Below, in pieces: positions 42,921 to 54,797 of a stretch of DNA of 64,000 nucleotides. Source of the DNA: Exophiala sp. HKRS030 (lineage: Eukaryota > Ascomycota > Eurotiomycetes > Chaetothyriales > Herpotrichiellaceae); the NCBI GenBank assembly GCA_023897205.1, contig JAHWDD010000002.1, positions 930,001 to 994,000 on the forward strand. Direction: 5' to 3'. The notes under the pieces were generated by a model. The model was given only the letters and a program-made list of their open reading frames with translations, was not told the DNA's origin and did no database searches. Positions within the stretch are counted from its first letter, which is position 1, and each line of letters opens with the position of its first letter. Both the position numbers and the translations under genes were made by a program.

Positions 42921-45749
42921 ATGTCAGCCGCTCTGCGTCATGCGGCAGTATTGAAGCCTGAAATCAGGCTTGCTCAGGCCTTGTCGGAGTTTGAGCGCAT
43001 ACTCGATAACGATCAGAAGGCAACAATGAGGTCAGGTCGGAGCGAACCAGCTCCTTCGCCCAACAACGTGATGAGACTCACTTTAGAAATCGACAAGAGG
43101 AGTAGCAGCCGAAAGAGGCAATGCGTCGCAATTCGCTTGACAAGCCTCTTGGAATGTTTACAGCAATTTTCCGCCGTGATTGATACAGTTCTGGGCGCAT
43201 CCCATTCACTAATCGCTAGTGGCATTTGGGCTGCCGTCAAGCTGACGCTGTATTTGGCACTGCGATGGGCCTCGTACTTTGAAAAGTTGTCGACACTATT
43301 GATGAGTGTTGGCCGCACCTGCCCCAGATACCAGGAATTAGGCTTTCTGTTTTCCACCTCGCTAGCACTTCAGAAAGCGGTGTGTGAATACATGATCATT
43401 GCCATTGACCTGTGTAGGAGAGCGGTCATTTTCCTACAACGATCTTTCTTCAAGCAAGCATCCACTCTGAAGTCTTTCGAGAATGAATTTGGTCAGTATG
43501 ATGACAAACCTCGCCACGCAGGCGAAATGGTGCACAACGAAGTAAACTCCATCTCCGCCGAAGGGTAGCTGCTGGAAATGAAGGAAAATACACGATTTCG
43601 TTCCTCAATGGTCAAATTCTCCAAGAAGACGTCGGAAGAGCTAGAGAGAGTCCGCCAGCTGCGAAGATACAACCAAAAGATGCGCTACCTGAATGCATGT
43701 TCTTCATACGATCATCAGAAGATTTGGAAGCAAGCCCGAAAATGCGGCACTAGCAACCGCATATACGAGCATGAGCAGTACAAAGAGTGGTTTCGCGCTG
43801 AACAATCAACCCTTCTCTGGTGCAGCGGCATCCTGGGAGCAGGCAAGACTGTTATTGCTGCCAACGTGGTTGAACACCTTTCTATGCAGGCGCCAGCTGC
43901 TACTGTTGCATACTTTTTCTGTCGGTTTGATCAGCCTGAGTCCCTAGAGTCTTGGACAGTCATCGGCAGCTTAGTTCGCCAGCTTTTACTTCTCCTCGAG
44001 CCTGAGGCGTTTAACGATCTCTCGCAAAGTCTCAAACAGGGAGTTGACGAGGACAAATTATCCCGAGATCTGCAAAGATTGTTGCAACATCAGAAAAGGA
44101 AAACCTTTATTGTTCTCGATGGTCTAGATGACTGTGACCCCAGAGCTCTAAAATGCATAGGTCGATTTCTGAAGGACCTGTTGGAAGGTGAGTTCCAGTT
44201 TCAGATCTTCTGTTCGAGTCGCCTCGGATTCCATCGCGAATTAGCTCCCATTCTTCGACCAAAGTACCACATTTTATGCTCGGAGCTGGCTACCGAGACT
44301 GTCCAATATATTAACGATGCTCTTGCAGAACGCGTGGAAACAGGCGAACTTTGCTTGGAAGATCCTGGACTAATCCTCAGGATCCGCGAGGCATTGGTCA
44401 AAGGCAGCTAAGGAATGTGAGTTCAATGCCATCTCCGTTCTAATCACAAGCAAAATGTTGTTTGAGTGAGGAGGATATTTATCTTTTCATTAGCTCCAGG
44501 TTGGCCGAGCATACCCCCGGCTCAATTGTCGCCCTTAATCAATGATATTGAAATTTGGCTGACCCTCTGCTTTGGATTATGAATACTCGTGCTTCGCAAT
44601 CATCATGAGCACACAATCTTACATACATAACGAGGTCATCTGACCATTCACAGGTTTCTTTGGGTGGTCACAGAGGATGTCGAAATCCAGCACGATCCTA
44701 CACCAGAAGTGGCAGTGGGCAGTGCTTAATGATCACACAGCAATCGTCGACCTCATGGTTGCCTGGTACAGAACACACTTGAACACGCCCATCAAGCTCA
44801 AGCACAGAACGGTCTCTATATGGTGCATGGAGATGAGATGTTCTGAAAATGTCATGGTCTCATTCTCTATCTCCCATCCCTCACATGTCTCCGAGCCCGC
44901 GTTTCCGATGGCTCTTATGAAGACCAGCAGATCTGTGATTGAACAGCTTTTCGCAAAGTCATATGTGAACGGTGATAACATCGAGCCTCGTGAAGACCCA
45001 CATCTTCGCGAAAACCCCCTCGGAAAACTCTTGAACTTTTTGGTTAAATATTGTGATGTACAACTTGCTGTGAAGGTCATGGGGGTCCACTTCCCTCACG
45101 ACTTCCCAATTTTCCGGGAAGTAAATCTCGACACCACGTGGACTGTGGAAGTGGAATCTGGGTTGGACATTCTGAGAGCCCTCTTGAGGATTCCAGAAGT
45201 CGACCTCGGAAGCACAGACGAGGACGGTTACACGGCTCTGGCCCTGACTGTCAAGAGAGGCCACACTGAGATGGTTGAGCTCCTTTTCAGGGCCCAGGAT
45301 GATCGGTCTCACGTCCAACATCCGGCGTGGCGTTCTGAGGAGGGCGAGACGCTCATACACATGGCTACTCAACGCCGCAACACGGACATCCTTCGAATTC
45401 CTCTCGACCGGCAACGCTTCACCGTGAATTGGGAAGACAGATTTGGAGAGACCCCCCCTGATCGTTGCCATACTCAGAAACCGTGTTGATGTGGTGGACT
45501 TGCTGCTCCGGTGTCCAGACATTGATGCGCGCTCTGTGGCCCTCTGTGGCCTGGCGAGATGAGCTCCCGCCAAATCATGCATTGACGCGTGTGAGAAACC
45601 ATCTTGACAATCCGATGAATAGCAGCAGAGCGGCACAGATCAAGGTTCCCTTGCAAGAATACCTCGACTCCAAAGGAATCGACCTGTCACGGTTAGTCAG
45701 GGACCAGGACGACCGAATCAGACATTTAGCATCAACACGACCCGTTTAG
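42921..45749 (+). pseudogene. NACHT-ankyrin NLR-type gene, disrupted
   Basis: Fungal NLRs are STAND NTPases linked to non-self recognition and programmed cell death. The first frame (42921-43565) has a helical N-terminal domain like those before fungal NACHT domains (LTSLLECLQQFSAVIDTVLG near residue 75). It is stopped by TAG at 43566-43568, and the same frame then continues with LLEMKENTRF. The NACHT P-loop is LWCSGILGAGKTVIAANVVE (about 43815-43875) and Walker B is RKTFIVLDGLDDCD (about 44098-44139). A TAA at 44409-44411 follows. A splice 44416/44654 would restore GMFLWVV. The next segment has lost frame. Ankyrin-like repeats occupy 44730-45550 (DEDGYTALALTVKRGHTEMV), with a further shift at the seven-C run 45452-45458, after which LIVAILRNRVDVVDLLLRCP resumes. 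Part of the middle is missing. It is probably non-functional as one protein. Confidence 0.8.
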
Positions 45750-46647
45750 CCAACTGGACACGGAGCTGTGGTTGCGCCCCTGGCACGACCCCTTTTCGAG
45801 AGCCGACTCATACCCGACCAGCGAAAGTGGCGAACTGAGGTGAGGACTGAAGCAGTCAACGACGCTCTTGCCAGGTATCCTCAAGCGAAAGGGTGGTACA
45901 GACTGGAACCACGTAGAATGGCGGAATTCACTAAAAGGGCTGTCTTGCGCCGACAGAATCAGATATCATGCATGTGCCATTCCCCGGACGAAGAACAGAC
46001 CATCAGTGACAAGTCAGACCATGTACCCTTACATTCTCGTTTTTTTGGTCTTCTCCAACCATGCATTTTTGTTGTTTCGTTGGGAGACTTTCAGACGGCA
46101 ATGCTCACTCAGTCATGATTCAAAGATTTTGAGAGAGAGTCAAAGGTTCGAGCTCGCATTTCATATCTCATAAAGACGTACGGCGTATTCGTATATCAAA
46201 AGACAGGCGAAAACAGACTTGATGCTGGTATGAAACTAAAATATCAAAGATCGTCACACATCACAGGGCTTTCTCGTACTCGTATGCTTTGTTCGTCTTT
46301 GCTTTGCTTTCCCGCGAACAGAAAATCATCATCCACATCGCTCGCAAGATATCCTAGATTTCTTCAAGACAATCATGACCACGATCAAAACTCAAGCAGA
46401 AATAGAAACAGTACGCTAAAAAGGAAATTCGTCAATCGTCAATCTTCCATCGTAACAGGACCCCTCCACCACACACAAGTGGCAGATGGTGTCGAATCTT
46501 CGAACGTATTGTCTCTGGACCCCCGAAAAAGCCGTCAAAACGTAAAACAAGTGTTGATGAGAAATGCAAAAGATTGGGGCCCAACTCCAGAAAAAGAATC
46601 GCCTAGACGATTTCTCCTCTCTCCTTGCACTGAACCTGGATCGATGC

Positions 46648-46687
<40 letters not shown>

Positions 46688-46876
46688 ACAGCTACATCAG
46701 AGCCATACACCATACACAACGTATCTCATGGCCGCCCCCTCGGGCTCAAGTGAAGATCGGCCCGTGCCTGCCATTCTCCCATTGTCGAAGCGTGGCGAGA
46801 TCTGGCACGCGGATCTCGACCACCATACCACGTTTGGTGTTTCCTATCCGATGGAAGATTGGTCAATTAAAACAAG
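45750..46876. other. Intergenic stretch downstream of NLR pseudogene
   Basis: This 1.1 kb stretch has a (GT) microsatellite (46652-46686) and short frames without recognisable family. It may include more decayed NLR sequence, but I cannot show that. Confidence 0.4.
46652..46686 (+). repeat. (GT)n microsatellite
   Basis: This is an uninterrupted GT dinucleotide run of about 35 bases in non-coding sequence. Confidence 0.95.
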
Positions 46877-47602
46877 TCAAAGCATAGGGGCCTGCAGCGA
46901 AAAAAAAGGCTTACTATGGGAAACGGGACGATTGTGTGGCTGAAAGGTGGTACTGGCGATGTTGGGACGGAAAGACCGATCGACCGCGACATGGGCCTGT
47001 CCCGGGGTGGTCGAGAATGCCAGCAGGGCGATGAGCACGGCCAAATTCCCAGCCAAGCCGCATTGCCTATTAGCCTGCTGGCCGGTGTTGTTTCCACCAG
47101 ATCCTTCGCCACGGTACACGGCACTCAACAGTTGACTGCGATCGAACCATGCCTGTGGACCGACAAAAGGTAACTTGAAATCCGCCATCTCGTAGCCTGC
47201 CAGGGCGATGTGCCGTTGGGGATGAGTCCTCTCCGACCTGAAGGAAAGTCGGCGCCAGTCGGTGATCTCGTGATCGCTCCTCATGGTGCAGTCGAAGGGA
47301 ACCAGGACGTAGCCATGCCGCTCGGGGTCCCAAAAAATGGAGCAAGTCTTGGTCTGGCCATTATCACGGCCGTCCTGAGCCGTGGCAAGGTGTATGTGGC
47401 GGAAGTCTCTCGACGTCTGTTGTCGTCTAGGATTCCACGCGTACCATTGAGATTGCTGCTTGCGGAAATCTCCTCTGTCAGCAGGCGGCACCCAGTATCG
47501 ATCACCAGGGGTCGATCGTGGTGCCCGATTAGGCTTATAGTCAATTGTGAGTTCAGAGACACAAAACAGAAACGGCTGGAAATGGGGGATGTGTTGTGCC
47601 AT
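46877..47602 (-). CDS. Hypothetical protein, family not recognised
   Basis: The frame from the Met that opens MAQHIPHFQPFLFCVSELTI encodes 241 residues. It is rich in Trp, Arg and Pro in its first half (DRYWVPPADRG, WYAWNPRRQQ, DHEITDWRRLSF) and has one hydrophobic stretch (LAGNLAVLIALLAFSTTPG) near residue 195. I recognise no domain. The open frame is long for a chance event and its composition looks protein-like, but no intron or neighbour supports it and the surrounding 3 kb is gene-poor. It could be a lineage-specific gene or a relic. Confidence 0.35.
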   Translation of the reverse strand: MAQHIPHFQPFLFCVSELTIDYKPNRAPRSTPGDRYWVPPADRGDFRKQQSQWYAWNPRRQQTSRDFRHIHLATAQDGRDNGQTKTCSIFWDPERHGYVLVPFDCTMRSDHEITDWRRLSFRSERTHPQRHIALAGYEMADFKLPFVGPQAWFDRSQLLSAVYRGEGSGGNNTGQQANRQCGLAGNLAVLIALLAFSTTPGQAHVAVDRSFRPNIASTTFQPHNRPVSHSKPFFSLQAPML

Positions 47603-50179
47603 GGCAGAAAGAAGCTTGTCAACTTCAGGGGGGAAGAGAAGTGAGTAACGATTCCAAAAAGAAAACTTGTGGGAGATCTTCGTGGGTGCAAGAAACAATA
47701 AAACCTCACACCACCTGCCCGCTTATTCAAGGCCTTCACAGGGAAACTTGGGCATCCAAAACCGTACAGCAACAGCCGTTCGTCAACAAGATCGCACAAG
47801 TATAACTTTGGGCCGAATGAGAGAAAAACTTGGCGTCATGCATGATCAGTAGTCACCTAGCTGATACCAAATAGAAGGGACGAGTTGTTGTCGCGATAGA
47901 AACCTTAGCGCTTTCGACGGCGCCAAACTGGCACTCTTCCCCTCGCTCTGCGGCAGCTGGTCGGCTCGAGATAGCAAGTTTTGCCGTCGATCATGTGGAA
48001 CAGGGAGGAATTGCTTCCAAGGGGCAGGAAGGCCGTGTCAGGGTGCTCTCCAGCTGAAAGAGGGAAGGTCCCCCATGCGCTGAACGCACAACACAGAACC
48101 CGACAGCGTGCGCTCGGGTGGTGGTCGCTGAGTGGATCGGTCGACGCAATCCCCACGGGTAAATCGCAGACAGTTGTGGTCCTCCTTTCCTCCACGTGAG
48201 CCATACGTACGTGTCCACGATGCGTTGCTGCGAATGCACACGCACCCAAGACAGAAGGGCACCGTCGTCATCATGTTGTCCACTCCGGAGTCTTGTTAGG
48301 CAATTCATGGCCGAGTTGCTAGCACATGCCTTGGAACGGCCAGCCCCACATCCAAAATGCTCCTCGGTGCGAGGAATCATCAATTCACGGGCCGAAGGAG
48401 GCAAATGGGAAAGGAGTTTGAGGTTCTCAGTGGCGGTCATCGAAACAGGTCCGGATGGGCATCTAGCGAAGGTGTCCAGCTAATTGGAGCCGGCCGTCGG
48501 GATAGTTTGAGTGAGCCCGCGGTTTTCACCGGAGGAAACAGCGAACTGTCTTCTTGTTGCGATGCGGCTCTGCGGCAGGAATCGGCTTACCGTAACGTGA
48601 CCTGGTAGGCAGAAGTAATTGTCATCGGAGGGAACGGACGGTGGTCGGTATGTCAGGCCCTTTGGCCAGTCGATGCCCGTTTGGTGAGGGCATCGTTTAG
48701 CGAGCCAATTGGTTTGTGGGATAACACAATTTGTTTCCCCAAAGTTGTGATGGCCTGGTCTGGGACATGTCAAGACTTGTTAAAAGGGGATGCAGAGGTA
48801 GCAGAATGTAATTGAGATTTGAGATTGTCAAATGTGACCATGTCTCTCTTATACCTGTTGATCACTCTTGTGAGCGGTGTGATTTTTTTTCCATTCAAGC
48901 GTGATGCATTGGTGCCTGGTTAGTGGGCGCCTGGTTGCCTTTTTTTTCCACCTCGTCACCTGCAACCACTGTGATGCACAGGGCATGAGGACGCCTGCAA
49001 GGAACTCTCTATTTGAAGTGTTACTGGCTGCGGACGGCACAACGGCCAGCATCCGTTGGCAACGACTGGGCGTCAAGTTCTCTCCGTGGCCCTTCTCTCG
49101 TTGTTTCCATTGATCAGGCTGTCTCAAGGAGACACGTGCAGTAGTTCGCGGACGACTTTGCGGTGAGAGGAGAGAAGAGAAAAGGCAATCGCGCCTGTCA
49201 GGTACTCGTACTTTGCTAAGCGACGCCGTCCGAAGTGGCGTGAACGATGGTCGATCATTCGATTGCTGGGATACGAGCCCAATCACAAGATGATGAAGAG
49301 TCATTCCGTCGGCAAAGTGTGGTCTGCACTAGTTGTCAAGGTGAGCAAGTCAGGACGAAAAAGGAGACAAGTCGAATGAATTGAAGAAGTCTAAACAGGA
49401 TTCTACAAAGTGGGTAAGGAGAAACAACAGCCTTGCCTTGTTCCTTGCTGAGCTGCGCCTCATCGGGGTCCGTGACACCCACTACGAATACGACGGGAAA
49501 TCTGGTCCTAGGAGCTTGACTACATGATAACTATTCTTTTGTCACAATGCGGAGTTATGGAGCATGCATACATACCTAGGTATATGCTATGCTATGCTTG
49601 GTATTTGTACGGGACGAACGAATTGGACATGCTGGTAGGTTCTGTTTGTTTTGGAAGTTCATTACTTTTTGGAAATTTGGACACAATCCCCTTTCTTCGA
49701 AGACAACTTCAGGGCATCATCCTCCGAGCGAATATACGTACAGTAAGAGGTAGGTGGGTATGCAGACAGACAGAAAGCATGCAGGAGCAACGGGTGGACA
49801 TTGGACGAGTAGGTAGGTAGACTTATTCAGACATTGTACATGTGAAGAAGAAAAAAGATGCGCAAAAAAAGGACCAAAAAATACTTGGGAAAGAATCAAC
49901 CTCATATAAACAAGGAAAAAATGGGAAAAGCAATGCCATGGTGCGTGCGTTTGAAAAAAAAAAGCCACTTCTCTCTGTACAAAAATGTGTGCATGGCATT
50001 CTTCTCTCTTTTCTTTTGTTTTGTGCAGATCAACATGTGTGTTCGCTTGCTTGCTCGCTGGTCACCACCGATTTCATGTGCCTCCAATCTCGCAAAAAAT
50101 ATGCTCAGCAGAAAAAAAGGGGGGAAGAGAATCCCTCCGATGAAGTGTGTCTTGTCATATGCCATTCATATTTCTTCCT
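47603..50179. other. Long gene-poor stretch downstream of the GH17 gene
   Basis: This 2.6 kb stretch contains only short overlapping frames. Two minus-strand frames near 47905-48440 overlap in different phases and match nothing I know. The part 49840-50180 is A-rich on the plus strand, fitting the 3' end of the minus-strand GH17 gene. Confidence 0.4.
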
Positions 50180-52219
50180 CTAAAAGACGTCGGCACAACC
50201 CCAGTATTGCTCCACGTCAAACTGTCCAGGTGCTTTCCACGGCTCATCCTCGAAGCTCAAGAAGACGACCTGAGCGCCCACGGTGTTCTGAATACCCTTG
50301 AGCGCGGTCGCCTGGTTCTCCGGGCTGGGGCAGGCGGCGCCGTTGCAGTTACCGGAGTGGGGCCACCCGGACTCCAAGACGTAAACCGCCTTGTCACCGC
50401 AGATGCCGTTCATGAGGTCGATCTCGGACTGGATGAAGGACCCGGCCTTGTCGGCGGTGACGTCGGCGTTGAAGAAGGCGTACAGGTTGGCACCGCAGAC
50501 GTCGACGGCCCCGAGGAAGGCTGAGGCGGCACCGCTCTCTTGCCACACGGAAAGGGGCTCGGTGAGGGTGACGAGACCGGTGTAACCGGCCGACTTGAAG
50601 GAGGAGGCGCTGCTCGACACGAAGCCGGCGAGTTCGGAGGCGGTGCAGTAGCCGTTAAAGACGGCCTCGTTACCGACGACGATCAGCTCGACGAGGTCGA
50701 ACTGACCCCAGCTGATGATGTCGCTGATCTGGCCCTGGGCGCCGGAGATACCGGTGTTGGAGATCCAGACACCGAGGATGATCTTCAGGCCATTATTGCG
50801 GGCGGCGGTTCCGACGTTCTCGAGGGCGCTGCAGTCGGTGCTGTAGATGCGGACCGAGGAGAATCCCTTTTGTGCGATGACGGCGAGGTCGGAGGCGACG
50901 GTGCCGGCGTCCTTGCAGCCACCACTAGAGGTGTACGGCGAGTAGGTCATGGCCCAGGAGTTGCCGTTGGCGGAGATGCCACCCGAACCGCCAGAGCCAC
51001 CGTGGTTGCCACCGCTAGGCTTGGGAGCCCATCCGTTTGTGCCGCTGGCAGATCCCGAGGCGGAGGCAGAGCCAGAAGCACCCCATCCCCAACCACCGGC
51101 GGCGCTTTGGGTGGTAGTGGTAGTAGCAGCGCTGGGAGATTCGGAAGGCCATCCCCAACCTTGGGCGGAAGTGGTGGTAGTAGCAGCGCTGGGAGATTCA
51201 GGAGTCCATCCCCAACCTTGGGCAGAGGTGGTAGTGGTCCACTCGGGCCAGGCAGGAGTGGTGGTCGTGGTTGCGGCCACAGTCGTGGTAGTGGTCCAAG
51301 CAGCAGCAGGGGAAGTCGTGGTGGTGGTCGCGACACCAGGAGTCGGGTGCCCTAGAGTTTGTTAGCATTGTGCGTAGCATTTTCTTGTTGAATAGGATGT
51401 CTTACATGTAGCAGCACCGTAGGAAGTGTGAACCTCCATAACACAGCTCTCGGCACCAGGGCTGAGAGAAGAACCAAACCATCCGGTGGAGCTCAGTTCC
51501 GGGATGACGGTGGCGGTGAGGACGCTCGTGACCGCGGCAGGGCCGGAGGTGAGAGCCTCGACGTACTTGGTGGCGGTCTTTGTCGATTTGAGAGTGACCG
51601 TCGTGGTTGTCTCCTCACCCGAAGGACCCGTGGTCCATTCCACCCATGTCTCGGTGTTTGTGGTGACAGCCTCAGCGGGGGTGGAAGAAGTCGACTCCCA
51701 GTCACCCCAGGTCACGGTAACGGTCGAGGTAGAGTCGTCAGGCTTGGCAGGCGTCGTCGTCGTCGTCCAGTCTACCCAAGGCTCACCACTGCTGGTTGAT
51801 GCAGGCTCAACGGGCTTGGTGGTTGTCGTGGTGGATGATTCCCAGTCAGCCCACGGATACGCGGCGCTGGTCGTGGTGGCAGAGTCGACCGGCTTCGTGG
51901 TGGTGGTCGTCGATTCCCAATCCGCCCAAGGATCAGCGGAGCTGCTGGAGGTGGTGGCGGGCTTGACGGGCTTGGTGGTCGTGGTGGTCGTGGTAGTCGT
52001 GTCCCAATCTCCCCAGGCCACAGCGGACGTGGTAGTGGCAGCCTCTACGGGCTTCTTCGTCGTTGTTGTCGTCGTCGTGGCGGCGGCCGCGGTCGAGTTC
52101 CAGTCGCCCCAGGTGTCGCGAGCGACGTGCAGTTTCTGGTGCATGTGCTTGACATGGCTTGAAGCAGAAACAGATCCGACGACAGCTGCACCAGCAGCGG
52201 CAATTGTAACAGCTCTCAT
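50180..52219 (-). CDS. Secreted GH17 family beta-1,3-glucanase with Ser/Thr-rich aromatic repeat region
   Basis: This is a cell-wall glucan endo-1,3-beta-glucosidase or transglucosidase of family GH17. Exon 1 is 52219-51406 and exon 2 is 51351-50180; the 54-base intron is GTAAGA...TCTAG. The product is about 661 residues. The N-terminus MRAVTIAAAGAAVVGSVSAS is a signal peptide. Residues 35-390 form a Thr/Ser-rich, probably O-mannosylated stalk with repeated W-x-[D/E]-W units (WGDW, WADW, WVDW, WVEW, WPEW), then SAQGWGW repeats. The catalytic domain starts near ISANGNSWAMTYSPYTSSGG. The general acid is in VELIVVGNEAVFNG and the nucleophile in YVLESGWPHSG. The C-terminus QYWGCADVF has no GPI-anchor signal. 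The layout resembles the fungal Scw/EglC/BtgC group. The start at the first ATG was preferred to an upstream GTG. Confidence 0.92.
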
Positions 52220-54797
52220 TTTGAACACTTTTTTCTTTGGTCTTTCTTTTCAGATATCCCAATGTTTTTGGTGTAGATTACCCAATATCTCCTACGCAAA
52301 GGTGTAATAGGTGAGTCGCCGATGGTATTTGTTTATGTTCTGTCGAAAACGAATGCCCGCGAAAAGAGTGGCGCGGTAGTGGGAGAATGGAAAGCAACAG
52401 GCCGAAGGCGAAGCTGTGAGGGACCTCAGTTGAACATGCGGCGAGCCTTGCGGAAAAGAAGAGAGAGGAGGAGGTGTGTGTGTCGAACGACGTGATCGGC
52501 TGCATATAGCTGCCAGCACGGAACCACGGGAGCGACGCAACCTGAGGGAGAGATGCGGGACCCGCTCACCACACCAGATGGGACCCCAAGAGAGGGTTTG
52601 CGCGCTAAATGAGATGATGGAGCGGCTTTTTTCTCTCTACGAATCTTTGGCCTCCCAAAAGAAAGCGGTCCATCTCACACCAGGAACCTCTTCTAACCTT
52701 TAGCGCGGAGTAGTCTGAGGAAATGGTTGGATGGTCTACGGCGTAGGGAGAACTTGAGGCGAGACGACCACGACAGAGAGTGGATGATTGCCTCCCACAC
52801 GCGAGACAACAATCAGCATTGTCTGGACGAGAGACGAAGCACACAAGGATGCTGATCAAAACAAGCGAGAATGGCCAGACGGTCTTGATCGTCCTCTAGA
52901 GGTCTGTCTCTCCCTCCCCCCGGCTGGCAATTGTGATCAGCGCTGCTACTACTAATCTTCGAGATTGTCATACGAGACCCAGGGCAGGAATCTACGATTC
53001 TCATGCCCAAACCATACGTAAGCCAGGCCTCAGCCCTCGGCGGCAACGAGCATGAAAAGAGAGGGATTGCTCTTGATGGCAAGGAGCTAAGAGCGACTGG
53101 GGTTCTGAAACGCTGGACGATAGGCGTTCCAAGGCATGCAAGATGAGGCAATCGAAGCGTCCGACCTATGATAGGGGTTAGAGCGGTCAGAGACATGGGA
53201 CAGGGTGCCACGGAGATTGTAAGCTAGACGGACGGATAGCGGCATGCGAGCAATAAACAGAATTCTGCATTGGGCAACGTAAGTAAGTTGGTGGAGGACC
53301 AAAGACGAACTCGAGAGAGAGGGGAGGAAAAAAGAGCATTGTTCTCTAGGGGGGCCAGAAAGGGGCTCACTGGGCCAACTGGTGACACGCGGAGATTTAA
53401 CTCGGCGGAAACCAACCTCTTTGGGCCAAGTACAAAGCTTGGTTTGACACCATTAAGATTGCCCGTGTCTCTTGAGCTCCATGCTCAATTTCACGGCGAC
53501 TCAGGTTCGTCCTCCTTCATAAAAAGACCGCGCACTCCTGCCGAGCTCCTTTCTACCGTATGCTGTTCAGCCGCGAAAAAGTCTCCCTTGGCCTTTTGCC
53601 CCTCCGTCCACCCCGTCGCCACGACGATTGGATTGGTGTAGAGAGCCCTACGCAGTATTCAGGCTGGTAGAAAGACCCAGGCGAATCAACCCGCCCCAGC
53701 ACACCGAAATTGACGTTACCTGTAGCTGCTTGGATCGCGTATCTGTAGGCGGAGTACAAATCCCTATGTACAGCACTTTCATCACTATTGTACAGTATGC
53801 ACACATCCGATCGTGCCCGGCCCACCACACTCTGCATATAGAGGTTGTAGCACCTTGTACGGAGTACAGCTGGATACTTGCCTGTCAGTGCTATCCGGCA
53901 CTTGATCTGTCATTGACTCGTACCGCAGCGGGTCTCGATTCCAATTTCCCGGTTCATGCAGGGATAAATGGTTTTTTCGCATCTCGGTCAGCTTTGGTAC
54001 ATATCGTAGAGGCATGAGGCTACCAGGCTTTTTCTCTGCCTTGATGAGATCTGCTGAGCCAGACGACTTCGAGTACTGATCGGCATGTTGGAATTACGCA
54101 AGCCAACAAATTCGACTGTCTTGCTGAGTGTTCACGTAAACCTCACCCCCGAAGAAGAATGTCGACACCTCGAGGCTCAAGGCTCGTGGTTTCGCTTAGC
54201 CTAGTCCTCATCTCAAGAGAAGGTGCTCCGGACAACAAGTCCCAAGTCTACTGTACCACGGATGGGTGCAGATGGACACGACCTAGAACGCTCTTGAAAA
54301 TTTCGGTTACAAGGGAGAGTCTCAAGTATTTCACTATCATGACAACGCACGGCCATATCTGCACCGTGTCTTGGACCAGAAATATGTGTGCTCGTCATTA
54401 TCTTCTTTCGAAAAAAGTCAGCCTGATCCGTCAGTGGCTTGACGGGACACGAAGACTCTTCATCGATCCTTCTTACAGCCTAGGACGATCTGTGCCTCCG
54501 ACGTCATCTGCTGTCGAGCAAGGTCTTTCCGAAGTCACAACAACAACCGGCATCTGTCAAACTGTCATTTTCTGATAATCGCTGCACCAATTCTAATGTT
54601 GTGCTTGTTTGTACGTTGTTCTAGAATCGCCCTCACTATTGTTTACTGCAAACCCAGCCTTATAGGCTTATTCGAAGACATTTCTGCTGAGCCAGTAGAG
54701 CCATCCAGTCGTTACCCAGTGCAACACCTGTCTCAACTGATAAGCAATAAACCATTCCCATTTGTCCCTCTTTGTGGTGTCATTCATGTACATGGCG
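52220..54797. promoter_or_regulatory. Long upstream region of the GH17 gene
   Basis: This 2.6 kb stretch lies between the GH17 start and the SIN3 stop. It should hold a large GH17 promoter. One TACTCCGTA copy is present on the reverse strand (53858-53866). Frames at 52813-53211 and 54159-54575 show no recognisable protein. Confidence 0.45.

Noticed and set aside
47905..48440. Two overlapping minus-strand frames (114 and 149 residues), one ending in a Cys/Arg-rich stretch
   Set aside because: They occupy the same bases in different phases, neither matches a family, and no splice pattern joins them into a convincing gene.
49842..50301. Lys-rich overlapping frames near the GH17 3' end
   Set aside because: They arise from A-rich 3' flanking DNA; composition is poly-Lys and unlike neighbouring proteins.
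50540..52307. Long plus-strand frames (271 and 273 residues) opposite the GH17 gene
   Set aside because: They are Val/Gly/Ser-rich mirror images of the Thr/Ser codon repeats on the coding strand and show no protein family; low-complexity antisense DNA keeps frames open.
54159..54575. 138-residue plus-strand frame
   Set aside because: No domain, signal peptide or family similarity seen, and no supporting introns or conserved context.
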